The notes: a model not told the origin generated them from the letters alone. A DNA stretch of 64,000 nucleotides from Gnetum montanum (GCA_015680685.1 MNCI01005255.1:1099471-1163470), one strand, 5' to 3'. Counted from the first letter of the stretch, positions 22,423 to 33,714 are shown. Translations and numbers: made by a program.

Positions 22423-23759
22423 GGAGACTGATGTCGCTGAAACGCCTCCTGGATCGTGGGTTGAACGCCCAGATCCACGTAGAGCTGCGCGGTCCTATGT
22501 TTGCGCGAGCTATTTCCTGGTGTGCCCACCTTGCCCACCGGCGAAGGCACCACCGAAACACCTGCAGTCTTTTTCGGGCTGGGTCGGTCTGTCCCCCGGC
22601 ACGTATTAATCCAGTCTGTGACAGGGGGCGGGGACAGAGGGCCTCCGGCGACAGCCAGCAGAGAACGGGGCGTCTCAGTGCTCTGGTGCTCCTGCACGAG
22701 GTCATCAGGGGACGGAGTTCCATCCCCGACCAGAGCTTGGAGGTATGGCTTGTCCGACCGGACCTCCCTCGTCTTCTCCCCCAGCCCGGCTGTGCGAAGG
22801 TCCGCCTTAGGTAGTTTCCCCTGCCTGGGGCCTGTGTGCGGAACTCCATTCGGTGCGGTCTGGGCGTGGGTGCTCCCTTCCTTTCTGCTGTCCCCCTCCT
22901 GTCGCCCCTGTTTGTGTTTCCGGTTGGGTCCCCGCCTTCGGCCACCCACGAGCTGCCATCCGCCCTCTGATTCGAACGATTCCCGGTCTCTGCTGGCCAC
23001 ACCACCCCCGAGGGGAGAGGCCCTCTTCGTAGCCGGGGGCCTTGTCAGATTTTCAACATGAATGCGGACCCGCTCCTCTCCAAGCTCAGAGTCCAGCACC
23101 AGCACCTCACTCTGCACCTGCAACGGGAACGGGAGAGGCCTCCACACGCAGAACCGCGCGAAACCCTTGTGCTCCATGCCTTCTGTGAATTGATCAAATT
23201 TGATGAACTCCCCGAACACTTGTGCCAAGGATAGTAATGTTTCAGGTGACCAGTATTCGAGGGGTAACTCGTAAAGTCGGATCCACACCGGCGCCCGCTC
23301 GAACAGATTCGGGTCACGATGAGCGCCCGGGCGCCAGGGAGCCAGGGCCAAGCCCCGCGCACCGTAAAACCACGGTCCCCCCACCAGCACCTTCTCCCGG
23401 TCGGCCAGGGAGGCAAAACAGAACAGGAGATGGTCATCGGCGAGGCTTTTGACCGTCACCGTTTCCAACCCCCATACAGCCCGAACCCACCGTCGAACCA
23501 AGTCCAGGTGAGGCCTTGCCCCTGCCGAAACGAATCTACCAATGAGACTGCGCGCAAGGTTATCCAAGGTGGCGGTAGCAGGTCGCTGAATTTTGACCCG
23601 CAACTCCGACCTGTCGTTGTGTCCTGTGCTTGTATCAGTTCGCTCCTTCTCCGCGTCCGCGTCCCCCGCAGCCTTGCGTTCCTTTTCCGCATCGGTATCC
23701 GCGGCGCCATCTTCCCTGCCGCCGCTCGTCCTGCCACCATCACTCGCGCTCCGCCCTCC
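22419..23759 (-). pseudogene. LINE ORF1: DUF4283 RNA-binding protein, 5' truncated
   Basis: Plant LINE ORF1 proteins bind element RNA in the ribonucleoprotein particle. A DUF4283 domain spans about 23590-23050: LDNLARSLIGRFVSAG, then VKSLADDHLLFCFASLADRE, GGPWFYGARGLALAPW, and PVWIRLYELPLEYWSPETLL with FARFCVW and VLVLDSELGEERV. The C-terminal 200 codons are basic and Pro/Ser-rich without a CCHC knuckle that I can see. The frame is uninterrupted down to the TGA at 22421-22419, which overlaps the ORF2 ATG. The N-terminal end has no Met inside the element. The frame is open through the target duplication into flanking DNA to an ATG at 23906, so the apparent 495-codon frame is partly chance fusion. 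A 5' truncation is the best reading. Confidence 0.85.
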
Positions 23760-23775
23760 TTTTCCAAATTTATTT
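23760..23775. repeat. Target-site duplication of the LINE, right copy
   Basis: Identical to 18308-18323. It marks the 5' end of the reverse-strand LINE. Confidence 0.9.
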
Positions 23776-24562
23776 GAATGACGAACAGTTAACGAGTCAA
23801 TCCTGAACTGACGGTGGGCGTTAAACGGTTTGAGGTCTTGAATTGCATAACTCACCGCAGTCGCTGCTGGTAAGCTGTGCGAATAGAATACAAACGACGA
23901 AAACAATGAGCAACTTTCAACAAAATTAAGACTTGGAATCTGAAAGTGAATAGACCTATTTTATATGGAAGGTAGCCGCTCAAACATGACGCCCAAATTA
24001 TCCAGTTTTGGGTATGTTTCTACGTAAGCAAGGGCGTCAGTCATGGACAACCTGTGTACGCTCTGCCCAAAAAATGCTTTCTTTCCCTTAAAAGCTAGTG
24101 ATTATTTCAGTGCATGATAAGTATTCACCCAAGTATGACCCTATGTAGGAGGTTACATGTTCTTCCTACCGTCAAGGAACCTTTGTGTTGTTCCTAAATT
24201 AATGCAAAATATTACATGCGTGCTTTATGTCTTAGCATGTATATAGCTTATGAAGAAGTGTTAACTTGTTATATTAAAACAGTAGCTTGATTTTGATTTT
24301 CCCTCTTAACATGTATATAGCCTGATGGTTGAATCAATACATACATTTTTTTTGATTTGTAGGTCAAAGTTTTCATTCTAAAGAGTATATTGATTAGACA
24401 CATTTATGTTTTACTTTGATTAATATTGTGTTGGCTGAATATTTCCAAGGTATTGTTACATAGTCAAACAGTTTTGGTTCTAAAAGCCTTCTAAATAATT
24501 CCTAGTCATGTTATATAATAATAGCATGATTTTATACGGTAACAAACATTTATGGATACTTC
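23776..24562. other. Flanking sequence right of the LINE
   Basis: The first 150 bases are less AT-rich than the rest. Read on the reverse strand and joined to the sequence left of the LINE, they give an open frame of about 67 codons at the pre-insertion site. Function unknown. The rest is AT-rich with nothing recognised. Confidence 0.35.
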
Positions 24563-24905
24563 AAAGGAAACCTATTACACCTCACTAGTCTCAACCATTC
24601 ACCTTCTTTAACCTATTTAATTTCCCTAAAAGTGTTGTAAATTTTACACACCCTTTTTAATATTTATCTACTATAATGAAATAAAGTTTTGCTATAGTTT
24701 CTGCCAATAATGTTTATTAACTAGTTAATTTCTATGGATGATTGGCATAAATTTTGAGATAACTAAAGTTTTGCCTTCCTTTGCATCTAATTAGTCTCAA
24801 CCATTTAATTTCCTTAAACCTATCTAATGCTATATTTTAAATTTTATACAACATTTTAAATTCTTACCTTACCTATAACATGTACAATGAAATAAAGTTT
24901 AGACA
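24563..24905 (+). repeat. Degenerate two-copy repeat of about 200 bp
   Basis: The sequence tagtctcaaccatt followed by a ttcctttaaccta stretch, a ttttaaattttatacac stretch and aatgaaataaagttt occurs at about 24583-24690 and again at 24790-24900. Many substitutions show that it is old. It ends where family A copy A3 begins. Confidence 0.65.
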
Positions 24906-25549
24906 ACTTTACCTATAACGCAATTACACCTTGTGTCACTGTATGCGATACATGAAACTTTCTTCTTCTCAATCTTTCTGAATATATTTTCCTTTGATAT
25001 TTCTAGGGAAAGATTACAAATTCCTAGGTATGCATTGATGGTGCTTAGCTATGCTCTTCCCATTATGATTGGGAAGTTCCCCTTACTTTTGTTTACCTAA
25101 ATCACTAGGAATTTAGCTGGGTATGACCACCCATAAATAGTGGTAATAATGTCTTCCACCAGTCCTAATGGAAAAGTGATGGACTGGTCAACCAACTCTA
25201 GATGGATGTTGCTCTTTTTCAATGGAGGCAAGTTCTAGGCCTTGTACATTTCTTGAGAAATCAAGCTGACACTAGAACCTAAATCAAAAAGATCCTTGCA
25301 CGATGCATTTTCAGTGATTTGTAAGTATATCAAAGGACTCCCAAGATTAGAGAATTTCCTAGAAAGATGGCTAGCTTTGATCCAATCAATGACGACATGT
25401 GTTAGCATGACCATATGCATTGAGTGCAGTGATTGGGTTGAAGGGGGCTTCGAAGTTTTGATTGATATTGAGGTGTCTAAAGAATCAGCCGCTTGTGATT
25501 GCAAGGGCTTGGTTGGACTTTTGGTTCTAAAGAAAGGTCTTTTCTTCAT
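24905..25549 (-). pseudogene. Retroviral-type aspartic protease fragment of A3
   Basis: Cleaves the Gag-Pol polyprotein in functional elements. The frame 25549-25235 starts in the linker (KKRPFFRTKSPTKPLQ), continues with HVVIDWIKASHLSRKF and ASCKDLFDLGSSVSLIS. This corresponds to ALLDSGSRVNLIS of A1, so the catalytic D-S/T-G is altered (DLGSS). The reverse strand continues past the stop to about 24905 with the equivalents of VDFLVIQVNN and MGRAWLSTIDAHLGI, in which LGRPWL-type protease ends are recognisable. The first half of the protease is readable, the second half is stop-ridden, and pol beyond it is deleted. Confidence 0.7.
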
Positions 25550-25573
25550 GTGGTTGTTGGAACCAACAGTAGG

Positions 25574-27850
25574 TTAAGAGTTAATAGCCCTCATGGCATT
25601 ACGTTGTTGCGACTGCATAGAGATTTCACCTTGCATTGTGGGAGAAGGTGGTAGTGGAGCTATGGTTGAAAGAGATGTAGCCATATGAGAAGGATGATAT
25701 GCTTGCGAAGTATCACCTCTAGAAGAGGGAGTCCCATAATACTCGTAGGCTTGGTAGTGAGATTGAGGAGTGATGTGACTAGTAAAGTCAGATGGGGAGA
25801 TTGGTTGTTGCACGTAATATCCATATGGATCAGGTTGCCGATAAGGATACTATTGCTTTGGTAGTGGTATTCCCCATGATTGTGGGTGCTGCCATTATTG
25901 ATATTACTCAATTGATTGTGAAGGAGTTCCAATTGGATAATATGTTAAGGTTTGGTGGAACTGTCTTTGGTTACCTTGGAGGTAAGGTAACATTCTGGGT
26001 GATTACCATTTGTTCAATTGTGGGTTGAGTGCATACACCCCATACTCTTGCAAATGTGAGATTACAGGGAAACATCCCTTAGGATGGTCATATTGACATA
26101 TTTCACATCCACTATCATTGTCCATTTTTGACTGCACAACCCCTTCAATGATGGAAAATTTGTCCTTACCCTTGCTACATGCATATTTAGCTTCTCTTTT
26201 TGTTTTTTTTATGATCACTACCTTGCTCTCTAGACTCCTCTACTATTTTAAGAATAGATTGAAATCTATTTTCTAGAGAATCCCACATTTGATCTACCTT
26301 TGTCGATACTTTTGATGTCAACTTTTGGACAGGAAAATTTTTCCTATTCATCATCTCTTCGAGTGGTGACTCTTCTTCATCCTCACAAAATCCTACTCCC
26401 CTCTTTCGAAGGGAAGGATCTCGATTATACTCTTCTATACTTTCTCTCTTCTGTAGCTCACCTTCTTCCTTAGCAAGTTGCTCCAATAGTCTTTGAATTT
26501 GATGCGACCTAAGCTCAAATAGTCTTCCTTGGGCATAAGTCCCAAGGGTTCTTCTCATTTCATGCCTAAGCCCATCCATGAAATGGTGCAGTTGATCCCT
26601 TTGTAATAACCATGGCTAGGAAAATGGTGTAACAATTCATGATATCAACCCATGGTAGCATCCAAGGGTTCATGTCCTCCTTCTTTCCAGCCTTGGATTT
26701 GCTTTCGCAAGTTAGACACTTGGGAGTATGTTTGGTACTTGTCATTAGATAGTTTTAACATAGTACACCACCTACAAATGGATTTTGATTTTAAATACTG
26801 GTACCAACTTTTTGCTTCTTTAACTAGTGTCTGTGGAAACAACTTAAGTTTTTTCCATTCGTTTTCTATATTTTGTAAGGCACATGCATCATGGAATGCT
26901 TGTAAGTGACTCTAAGGATCAACGTTGTATCCCCCTTCAAATTGTGGGATATTGTTCATATCTAATCTTTTGATCCTACTATCTTTTTGGTGCCTTGTTG
27001 GAATTCTAACAGCCTCAATTATGTTTAACATATTTCAAGTAGCGATTAGGGGTTCATCGTGATCATCTCGTCCATGGCATCTATGATGCCTACGTTGTTC
27101 CCTACTCTTCCTTCTTCTATGTTGTGATTCTCTAAAGTGCCCTCGTCCCTTTTCCTGGTTGTTTTGCCTATGACTTTCACTTTTCCTACCTTCATCCCCA
27201 TGGTCTTTTTCTTCATGACTATGTCTGGATACTAAAGAAGAGGGTGAAGGAGATGATGAAGGTGAAGAATAAGGAGAACCATCACCATGACGGTGTCTGC
27301 TACCTTCTCTTTTGTGGTCTAGGCCCCAATCATGATTTCGATTAGAATGTCCATCTTTATCATGAGTTTGTGTCCCTTTTTTAGACCCTTTGTGCCCGTG
27401 GGTATCAAAACCTAGGTTATGAATAGTGGAATGAAGGTCTTGATACACAACCCCTTGGCCAAAGTCAAGGGGAGGAACATCATTATGTGGACAATTGCCT
27501 GAGGTAGGTTCACCATCCTCATTTTCTCTTAAGACATGTGGGGCATCCTGGGACCACTTACCCTTCAAGGACTTATGATGTCTCTCCTTTTGTAAATCCC
27601 TTCATGGTATAGTATTCTCTCAAGTCATAGTCTTGCACAATGTATTCTACATGTAAGTGCGACATGCCAATTCGTGTGAGGGCATGAAGAAGCATGCTTG
27701 GGACTGAATGATTAGGAGGTAATACTATGTTACCTTCTAAGTCTTACCAACACAGTTGTTCATCTTGATGGAGGATAAAGGTGAATTCTGGTATATACAC
27801 ATCGGGATAAATATATATCACTCAAACTTGTTGAGGGACTAGTGGATCAA
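25574..27850 (-). pseudogene. gag: Gag pseudogene of A3
   Basis: Gag builds the virus-like particle. Going down the reverse strand: an N-terminal region equivalent to 33966-34220 of A1 (about 27850-27580); a His/Arg/Ser-rich acidic-basic region (27568-27035, many HDKDGHSNRNHD and RRKSREQRRHH stretches); the capsid domain (about 26980-26580, with FPQTLVKEAKSWYQYL); a helical segment (26579-26187, MDGLRHEMRRTLGTYAQGRL); the zinc knuckle CEICQYDHPKGC (about 26110); and a Tyr/His/Pro-rich linker to 25574. The frame changes around 26580 and 26190, so at least two indels are present. The spacing of the knuckle is CX2CX3HX3C rather than the usual CX2CX4HX4C. Confidence 0.8.
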
Positions 27851-28046
27851 CATCATGTGTATTACGTCGCCAATTGTTTCCTGTTTCAAACCTAGGTAGT
27901 AAGGCGCTCTCATATAAAGAAGGAGACATACTTGTCTGTTTAGTGTGCAATGTATTCTTGTTTATTATTTTCTCAATCAACCCTAAGGGTTCATTCCAAT
28001 GATGTGAATGATTTCCTATGTTCTAGTTAGTGCACAAACAACTAAG

Positions 28047-28064
28047 TCCCCAATAATGGCACCA
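28047..28064 (-). promoter_or_regulatory. Primer-binding site of A3 (tRNA-Asp type)
   Basis: On the reverse strand TGGTGCCATTATTGGGGA follows the LTR after one base. The plant tRNA-Asp-complementary site of Athila/Tat elements is TGGCGCCGTTGCCGGGGA, so 13 of 18 bases match and all five differences are transitions. It would prime minus-strand DNA synthesis. Confidence 0.7.
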
Positions 28065-28065
28065 A

Positions 28066-29149
28066 TGATGAGCGATGAGATACCCCTACGTTCAACCATA
28101 CGAATACGAGTGTTTCACACATGATCTGGTCGAATTCCAAGGACTAAGTGCTTATGCACCCTTGTGGAACAAAGATGGGTTGGTTGATCATTGTCTTCCC
28201 AAGCTTACCTGTATGTCACAATTGTATGGTTAAGTAAGCTTGAGGCATATGATTTTTATAGCTTTTATGTTTTTATGTCATATGCTAGTAAGGAAGGAGA
28301 GAGGTAACTAAGTTACTAATTTAACTTAACTACTCATTAACTAAGTTCTAACTAATCCTAACACCAGCATTCATTCTGAGTTACCGTACACATCTTGAAC
28401 CAGTGCAACACTACTGGGATTACCAAACACTAATCCTTACTAGGTTACCAAGTGTTACATGCATGCTCGAATTGGTCGTGCTTGTGTAATTTAATGATTT
28501 TCTTAATTGATCAAAATGAATTGCTGTGCTAATAACAGAAATGTAAAGAGCATAAAATAAAATAAAATAAAATAAATGCATAAGAAAATAAAATAAAAGA
28601 AATGCATAAGAAAACAAATATCAAGTGTTGTAAGGATAAATCGAAGAGCTCGTCTTTATTGCCATACACAAGGTGTGCTCAGGTATACAATGCTCGAATA
28701 AAGATCCATCCACACATAGACCTCCTACTGTGGGCACTTGGAAAATACTCTAACTTTTAAATAGACTACAAGATTTTCGCTACTTAACTGCTAAAAGACT
28801 TCTTTCCAATTGTGCGCCTAGACACTGTATTTATAGGCTTGGGAGCAACTACTCTAATAATTAGAGTAACCGCTCTAATAATTAGAATAACTACTAAAGT
28901 AATCGCTAGAGTAACCACTCTAATAATTAGAATAACTACTAAAGTAACTGCTAGAGTAAGCACTCTAATAATTAGAGTAACTGCTAAAGTAACCGCTAGA
29001 GTAAGCACTCTAATAATTAGAATAACTACTAGAGTAACTGCTAGAGTAACCACTCTAATAATTAGAGTAACTGCTAGAGTAACCGCTAGAGTAACCAGTC
29101 TAATAATTAGAATAACTACTAGAGTAACTACTCTAATTAGCTTCATTAA
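28066..29149 (-). repeat. 5' LTR of A3
   Basis: The inner end is tgatgag (reverse of CTCATCA) at 28066, adjoining the primer site. The outer end is placed at the degenerate ttcatta near 29149. TATA box TATAAATA is the reverse of 28828-28835. R/U5 sequences (tcgtctttattgcc, ctcgaataaag) match copy A0 and the A1 LTRs. The U3 part contains the array at 28846-29140. Confidence 0.75.
28846..29140. repeat. Tandem array of aataattagagtaact units in the U3
   Basis: About 13-14 units of roughly 21-22 bases alternate between ctctaataattagaataact and agtaactgctagagtaacc forms. Each unit is itself palindrome-like (agttactctaat/attagagtaact). The array begins immediately upstream of the TATA box, replacing the GCGATATCGC palindromes found at the same place in other copies. 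Both strands are open through it because the unit lacks stops in those frames; those frames are not genes. Confidence 0.85.
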
Positions 29150-29600
29150 TCTAGAACTCTACATTAAAAATACGAATAACATTTGTTCTAAAAAATGAAA
29201 CAAAATATAAGATATAAACTTGATTACTTTTATTATGGTTATTTGATGTTTTTTATTTTTCTAATTCTTTGCAATTGATTACATGGTTTTATTTGTTAGT
29301 TTTTCTAATTCCTTTTTTTTTTGTGTTTTTAATTTCCAATATCTTGTTTACCGATACTTGTTTATTACTTTTGATACTAAGATCAATGTTCAAATTAGAG
29401 GATATTGAAAGATAATTAAAATCATAAGTAAATGGAAATGTTCATTTTGCACAAAATAGATATAGAATACCTCATATTTTTCAAGTTGAATGTCAACCTC
29501 TATAGCTGAAAGTTATTGTGTATTTGTAGATTCAGTTTGTTGATTTTGTTTTATCATATTTGAAAGATTTATAAAGGAATTATGAGAAATTTGATAATGG
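29150..29600. other. AT-rich, nothing recognised
   Basis: Flank of A3. No coding frame or repeat was identified. Confidence 0.4.
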
Positions 29601-31370
29601 GAGAATTTTAAATTGGATGAGCATATAGCTGAGATGAGTAAAGAGTAGGATTAGATCTTGCAAAAATCAAAGTTTAAAATAACAAATCGAGAAAATTGCA
29701 AAGAGCAAATGAAATGAAAAAGAATTATTACATGTGAAATGCAAGTAGTAGAACCTACTATTTTAGATATTAGTTATGATGAACAAAGATTGAGTCAAAT
29801 TAGGCAAAGTAGATATAGTAAAGTAAAACAAAATTCAAAGAGAATTGCGTGAGTAGAAAATAGCAGGCTATCATGAGCAAACAACAAAAATTACAATAAT
29901 TCAAAAATCGTAAAGAGGGTAAAAGACCACATAGAATAAAAAATAAAAAAATATATACTTTGAAGAGAAAAAGAGGGGAAACTTCCTACGGGTTAGATTT
30001 GGTGAAGAGTAGAGAGCATGGTCAGATTTTGCAAAGAGGATACTATGATGAGTGAAGTCTAGGATTAAATTCCATGAAGTAGATCTCATAGATAGAAGGG
30101 TTAGATTAGGTGAAGGAGATCTTAAAAATAGCAGGGTTACATGAGGAGAAGAAAATGGAGAAAAGAAAAGGTGAAATGCAAAAAAATTGGCACATGTTAA
30201 ATGAAAATAGTAGAACCTACTATTTTAGATAGCAGGTATGATGAATAAAGAGCAAGGACATGTTAAATGCAAATAGTAGATTAAATAGTATGTTATGATG
30301 AGAAGACAACAAAACTTGCAATAATTCGAAAATGACAAGAGATGAAAAATATCACAACTAATTAAAAAACAAATAAAATAAAATTTAAAGAGAAAAAGAG
30401 AGCAAAATCCCTCAGGGATAAATTTGGCAAAAGAAAAAAATGAGTAAGGTCAAATTTGGTAGAGAAGCTATTGTGACAAGAATAGACTAGGATCAAATCC
30501 TGTGGATAAGATTTGATAAATAACATGATTAGATTGGGTGAAGAAGATCTCACAAAGAGTAGGGTCAAATCAGGCAAAGTAGATTTGGCAAAGAAAAATA
30601 AATTTCAAAGAAAATAGAGCAAAATACTATACTGTGATGAGTAGAGATCAAGGTTAAATTATGCAATCAAATCAAATGAAGAAGATTTGGTAGAAAAAAA
30701 ATAAAATCCAAATAAAATTGCATGAGTGGAAATTGCAACTAGGAAAATATGATAAGCATAGAAAAAAAATTATAATAATTTAAAAATGGAAAAAGAGGAA
30801 AAAAAATACTATAACAAATCAAAATAAGTAAAGAAAACAAAATTTGAAGAGTAAAAGAGGATAAATACTTGAGGATCAAATTTGATGGAGAGTAGAGAGT
30901 AGGGTTAGATTTAGTAGAGAGAAGATTGTGATGAGTAAAGACCAAGGTCAAATTCCACAAGAGAAAATCTGGTAGAAAATGACGTTAGATTCAGTAAAGG
31001 AGATCTCACAAATAGTAGGGTTAGATTGGGAGAATTAGATCCAAAGAAGAAAAATAAAAGTTAAAGAGAAAAACATAGTAAAATAGATGTAATAGGTCCC
31101 AATGAGTATAATAAGTATCAAATTGGACAGAGAATAGACTATGATGAGTAGAGACCAAGGTCAAATTCCATGAAATAGATCTGGTAAACAATAGAGTTAG
31201 ATCCGGTAGAGTGTAGGGTAAGATTAGGTTGAGTGTGAACTAGTGGAGAGTAGGGTCAAATTGAGTACATAGGTTATAATGAGGAAAGAGCAAGGTCAAC
31301 TACAATAAGTTTTCTCATAAAGAATGCAAAGCATATTATGATGAATAGAGACCAAAGTCAAATCAATGAA
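29600..31370 (+). repeat. Purine-rich degenerate tandem repeat, about 450-bp period
   Basis: Blocks with the order aaattaaagagaaaaagag, then gggttagatttggtgaagag, gtgatgagtaaagaccaagg, tcaaattccatgaagtagat and ggtgaaggagatctcac recur at about 29920-30122, 30360-30553, 30822-31009 and 31050-31215. The plus strand is strongly purine-rich. The reverse strand gives three similar 60-75 codon frames (29901-30089, 30362-30577, 30739-30960) rich in Phe, Leu and Ser. They are most likely by-products of the repeat. Confidence 0.75.
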
Positions 31371-31379
31371 TGAAGAGTT

Positions 31380-32530
31380 TTTGGAAAGAGGTCAACAAGT
31401 TTTGAGAGTTACCAAAAAAGTAGTGTTTATATGATAGGCTATAGTGTGTTGATTTGGGAAGGGGGAAGTAGTCTTTAAAAGGTTTTTAGGAGGAGGGTAG
31501 GGAGGGGAGCACTAACAAAAAAGTAGTTTATGGGGAGTGGTAAGTAATCTCTAAAATTTTTTTAAGAGTGGAGGGTGAAGGGGCATGGAGAGGATAAAAA
31601 AAAACAAAAAAATAGTGAATAGAGGGGAGGGGAGGGGAACGGGGAAAAGTGAGGAAGGATGCTAATTAAAAAGTAAAGTATGGAGAGCTATAGTTTATAG
31701 ATTTGAAGGGGAAGGAAAGATGGTATGTAGTGATGATAAGGGGAAGCAAGTGAGAAGATTATAGTAGTTAGAAAAAACTCAAATTTTTAAGGGGAAAGGG
31801 AGAGAAGGTTATAGGGGTTAGAAAAAAAGTAGAGTTTTTAGAAAATGTAGGGAGGGAGAAGATTGTAAGGGTTAGAAAAAATTAAATTTTTTAGGGGGAA
31901 AAGGGCAAAGGTATCAAGGGCTAGGAAAAAGTAGAGTTTTTAGGTAGAAAAGGGGGAAGGTTAAGGGGTAAAAAAAGTAATGTTTAGTTAGTAGGGGAGG
32001 GGTCAGTCTAAAATTTTTTAGGGGGATAGGATATGGAGGGATAAGGTGTAGAGCATAAAAATAGAAAATAAATATATGGGTGATGGTAGCATATGCAGGA
32101 GGGCAAAGGGGGGTGGTGGAGGGAGGGGAAGAAGGAAGGTGGGGGATGGAGGAAAAGTAGTTTCTAAAAATATTTTCAAGGTAGCAGCAGGTGGGCTAGC
32201 AAGGAGGAGGATGCTAATAAAAAAGTAGTATATGGAGGATGGTAGTTTATAAGTTTGGTGTAAAGGGAATTGGGGAAGGGGAAGAGGACAAGGAGGAGAA
32301 AAGGATTTTATGGATTAGAAAAAAGTAGAGTTTAGGGGAAGAAGACTTGGGGGGGGGAGGTGTGTGTGTTGTTTGATGGTGGTGGTGGTGGAGTGGTGGG
32401 AAAGATTTCATAGGTTAGAAAAAGTATAGTCTTTATGGGGCAAGGAGGGAGATTATAGGGGTTAGAAAAAGTAATGTTTCGTTAGTAGGGAAGTGGGGTA
32501 GGGTGAGTCTAAAAGCCTTTTAGAGGAGTA
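31380..32530 (+). repeat. G/A-rich minisatellite-like region, 45-60 bp units
   Basis: Units of the form ggttagaaaaaagtagagtt, tttaggggg, aagggagaaggttatag recur from about 31440 and especially 31730-32020, then again to 32520. G-runs are frequent (for example 32108-32150 and 32350-32400, with a gtggtggtggtgg run). On the plus strand this gives many possible G-quadruplex and triplex-forming tracts. No coding is apparent. Confidence 0.75.
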
Positions 32531-32915
32531 TTAGTCTCAAAAGTGTTTCATGTTTTGTGTGATAGACATTTTTAAAATTAGAGAGTATTTTAATTTTTTG
32601 TAGAACACAAGTGTTTCATTTTTTGTGTGACACCTCCAAAAAGTCAAGAATAGACTTTAAGCCAAGCTCTTAACTAAAGATAAAAAAATAATTATGAATT
32701 TAAAAATATAAGAAATCATGTTAATGTCAATCAAAAGGATGATCAAGTGGTAATGAACAATCCAAAGAAGACATAAGCTTCCATGTATATTTTTATAGGT
32801 ACTAAAGAAAGTATTAGGCAACCTGGGCGTATACATCATAAGACAAATTTTTTATTTTCTAATAAATATACTATTAACTTAAAATATTAAAACTAGTATT
32901 GACAAGAAGGTTATA
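32531..32915. other. AT-rich flank of A1, nothing recognised
   Basis: Pre-insertion sequence left of the A1 target duplication. The duplicated phrase aagtgtttcat(g)ttttgtgtga occurs at about 32538 and 32609. Confidence 0.4.
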
Positions 32916-32920
32916 ATTGA
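32916..32920. repeat. Target-site duplication of A1, left
   Basis: ATTGA immediately before the LTR start, identical to 42182-42186. Confidence 0.85.
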
Positions 32921-33713
32921 TGATGAGCCGCAATATCGTGTATGCAATATCACATCTGCCATGCAATATCACATCCTGTCTCATCTTCTATAAATAAGAG
33001 GTGGCACCCTTTGTTCAAGGGAGTTAGACTTAGACCCTTAGCTAGATTCTTGTAGTTTTGTTATTCCAGAGTTAGAATTATTTCTGTATGCCCATAGTAG
33101 GAGTTATAGAGTGAACGAATCTTTATTCGAGCAATTTGTACCTAAGCACAATTTTGTGTACGGAAATAAACACAAACTTTATGATAAACCTTGTAGCATA
33201 TAGATTAAGCTAATTAGTACTTAATTATTGTTTAATTATTTCATAGTTAATTAATATCTTTGTCAACCTTCAACCCCTTTAGTTAAATACACTCAGTACG
33301 ACTGCTTCGAGCATGCATGTAGCACTTGGTAATCCAGTGATGATTAGCGTTTGGTAATCCCAGCAGCGTTGCACTAGTTCAGGATGTGTATGACAAGTGG
33401 GAACGAATATTGGTGTTAGGAACATCTAGAAATTAGTTAATGAATAGTTAATGTAAGTTAGTCACTTAGTTCTCTCTCCATTTCCTTTATTAGCAGAAGA
33501 CATAAAAAGACAAAAAGCTATAAAAATCATATACCTCAAGCTTACGTAACCATACAACCGTGAAAATACAAATAAGTTTGGGAAGACAGCGATTGATTAA
33601 CCTTGAGTGTTCCATTAAGGTGTGTCAACACTTAGTCCTTGGAGTTCGACTGGATCGTGCATGAAACACTCGTATTTGTATGGTTGAGTGTAGGGGTACC
33701 TCGTCACTCATCG
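32921..33713 (+). repeat. 5' LTR of A1
   Basis: Starts TGATGAGCCG and ends CTCATCG, with the TATA box at 32999-33006. It aligns end to end with the LTR at 41388-42181. The U3 palindromes at 32929-32985 are the CG-depleted version of those in the 3' LTR (caatatcgtgtatgcaatat against cgatattgcgtacgtgatat). Confidence 0.93.
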
Positions 33714-33714
33714 T

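Larger units (their letters stand above)
18324..23759 (-). mobile_element. Plant LINE with DUF4283 ORF1 and EN-RT ORF2, slightly 5' truncated
   Basis: The element lies on the reverse strand between two identical 16-base target duplications (18308-18323 and 23760-23775). Its 3' end carries a short poly-A (T10 at 18325-18334 on the plus strand). It is far richer in G+C than its surroundings and is the best preserved element of the window. ORF1 (to 22419) and ORF2 (from 22422) overlap by four bases (ATGA). The 5' end lies inside ORF1 sequence, before any in-frame Met, so this copy lost its 5' UTR and probably the ORF1 start. That is common for LINE insertions. Four TAG codons interrupt ORF2 and no frameshift occurs before 19080. 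Confidence 0.93.
24905..29149 (-). mobile_element. Athila-like LTR retrotransposon, family A copy A3, 3' truncated
   Basis: Reverse strand: 5' LTR (28066-29149), primer-binding site (28047-28064), gag (about 27850-25574), then the protease region down to about 24905, where similarity to A1 (36180-36860) ends abruptly. RT, RNase H, integrase and the 3' LTR are missing. The gag-protease protein is the best preserved of the family here, with fewer stops than in A1. The LTR differs from those of A1 by a long tandem array in U3. Confidence 0.8.

Noticed and set aside
18370-23777. Many long plus-strand frames opposite the LINE (for example 20578-20988, 21251-21658, 21535-22047, 23319-23777)
   Set aside because: They are shadows of the GC-rich ORF1/ORF2 coding strand and show no domain of their own.
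28846-29140. Regular repeats resembling a CRISPR array
   Set aside because: Units are contiguous variants without unique spacers, lie in an LTR U3, and the sequence is plant nuclear DNA.
28784-29198. Open frames of 120-128 codons on both strands rich in Ile, Thr, Val and Leu
   Set aside because: They are produced by the stop-free tandem repeat and have repeat-driven composition only.
29901-30960. Three similar Phe/Leu/Ser-rich reverse frames as a possible gene family
   Set aside because: Their similarity is explained by the 450-bp tandem repeat; no start context, conserved length or domain supports coding.
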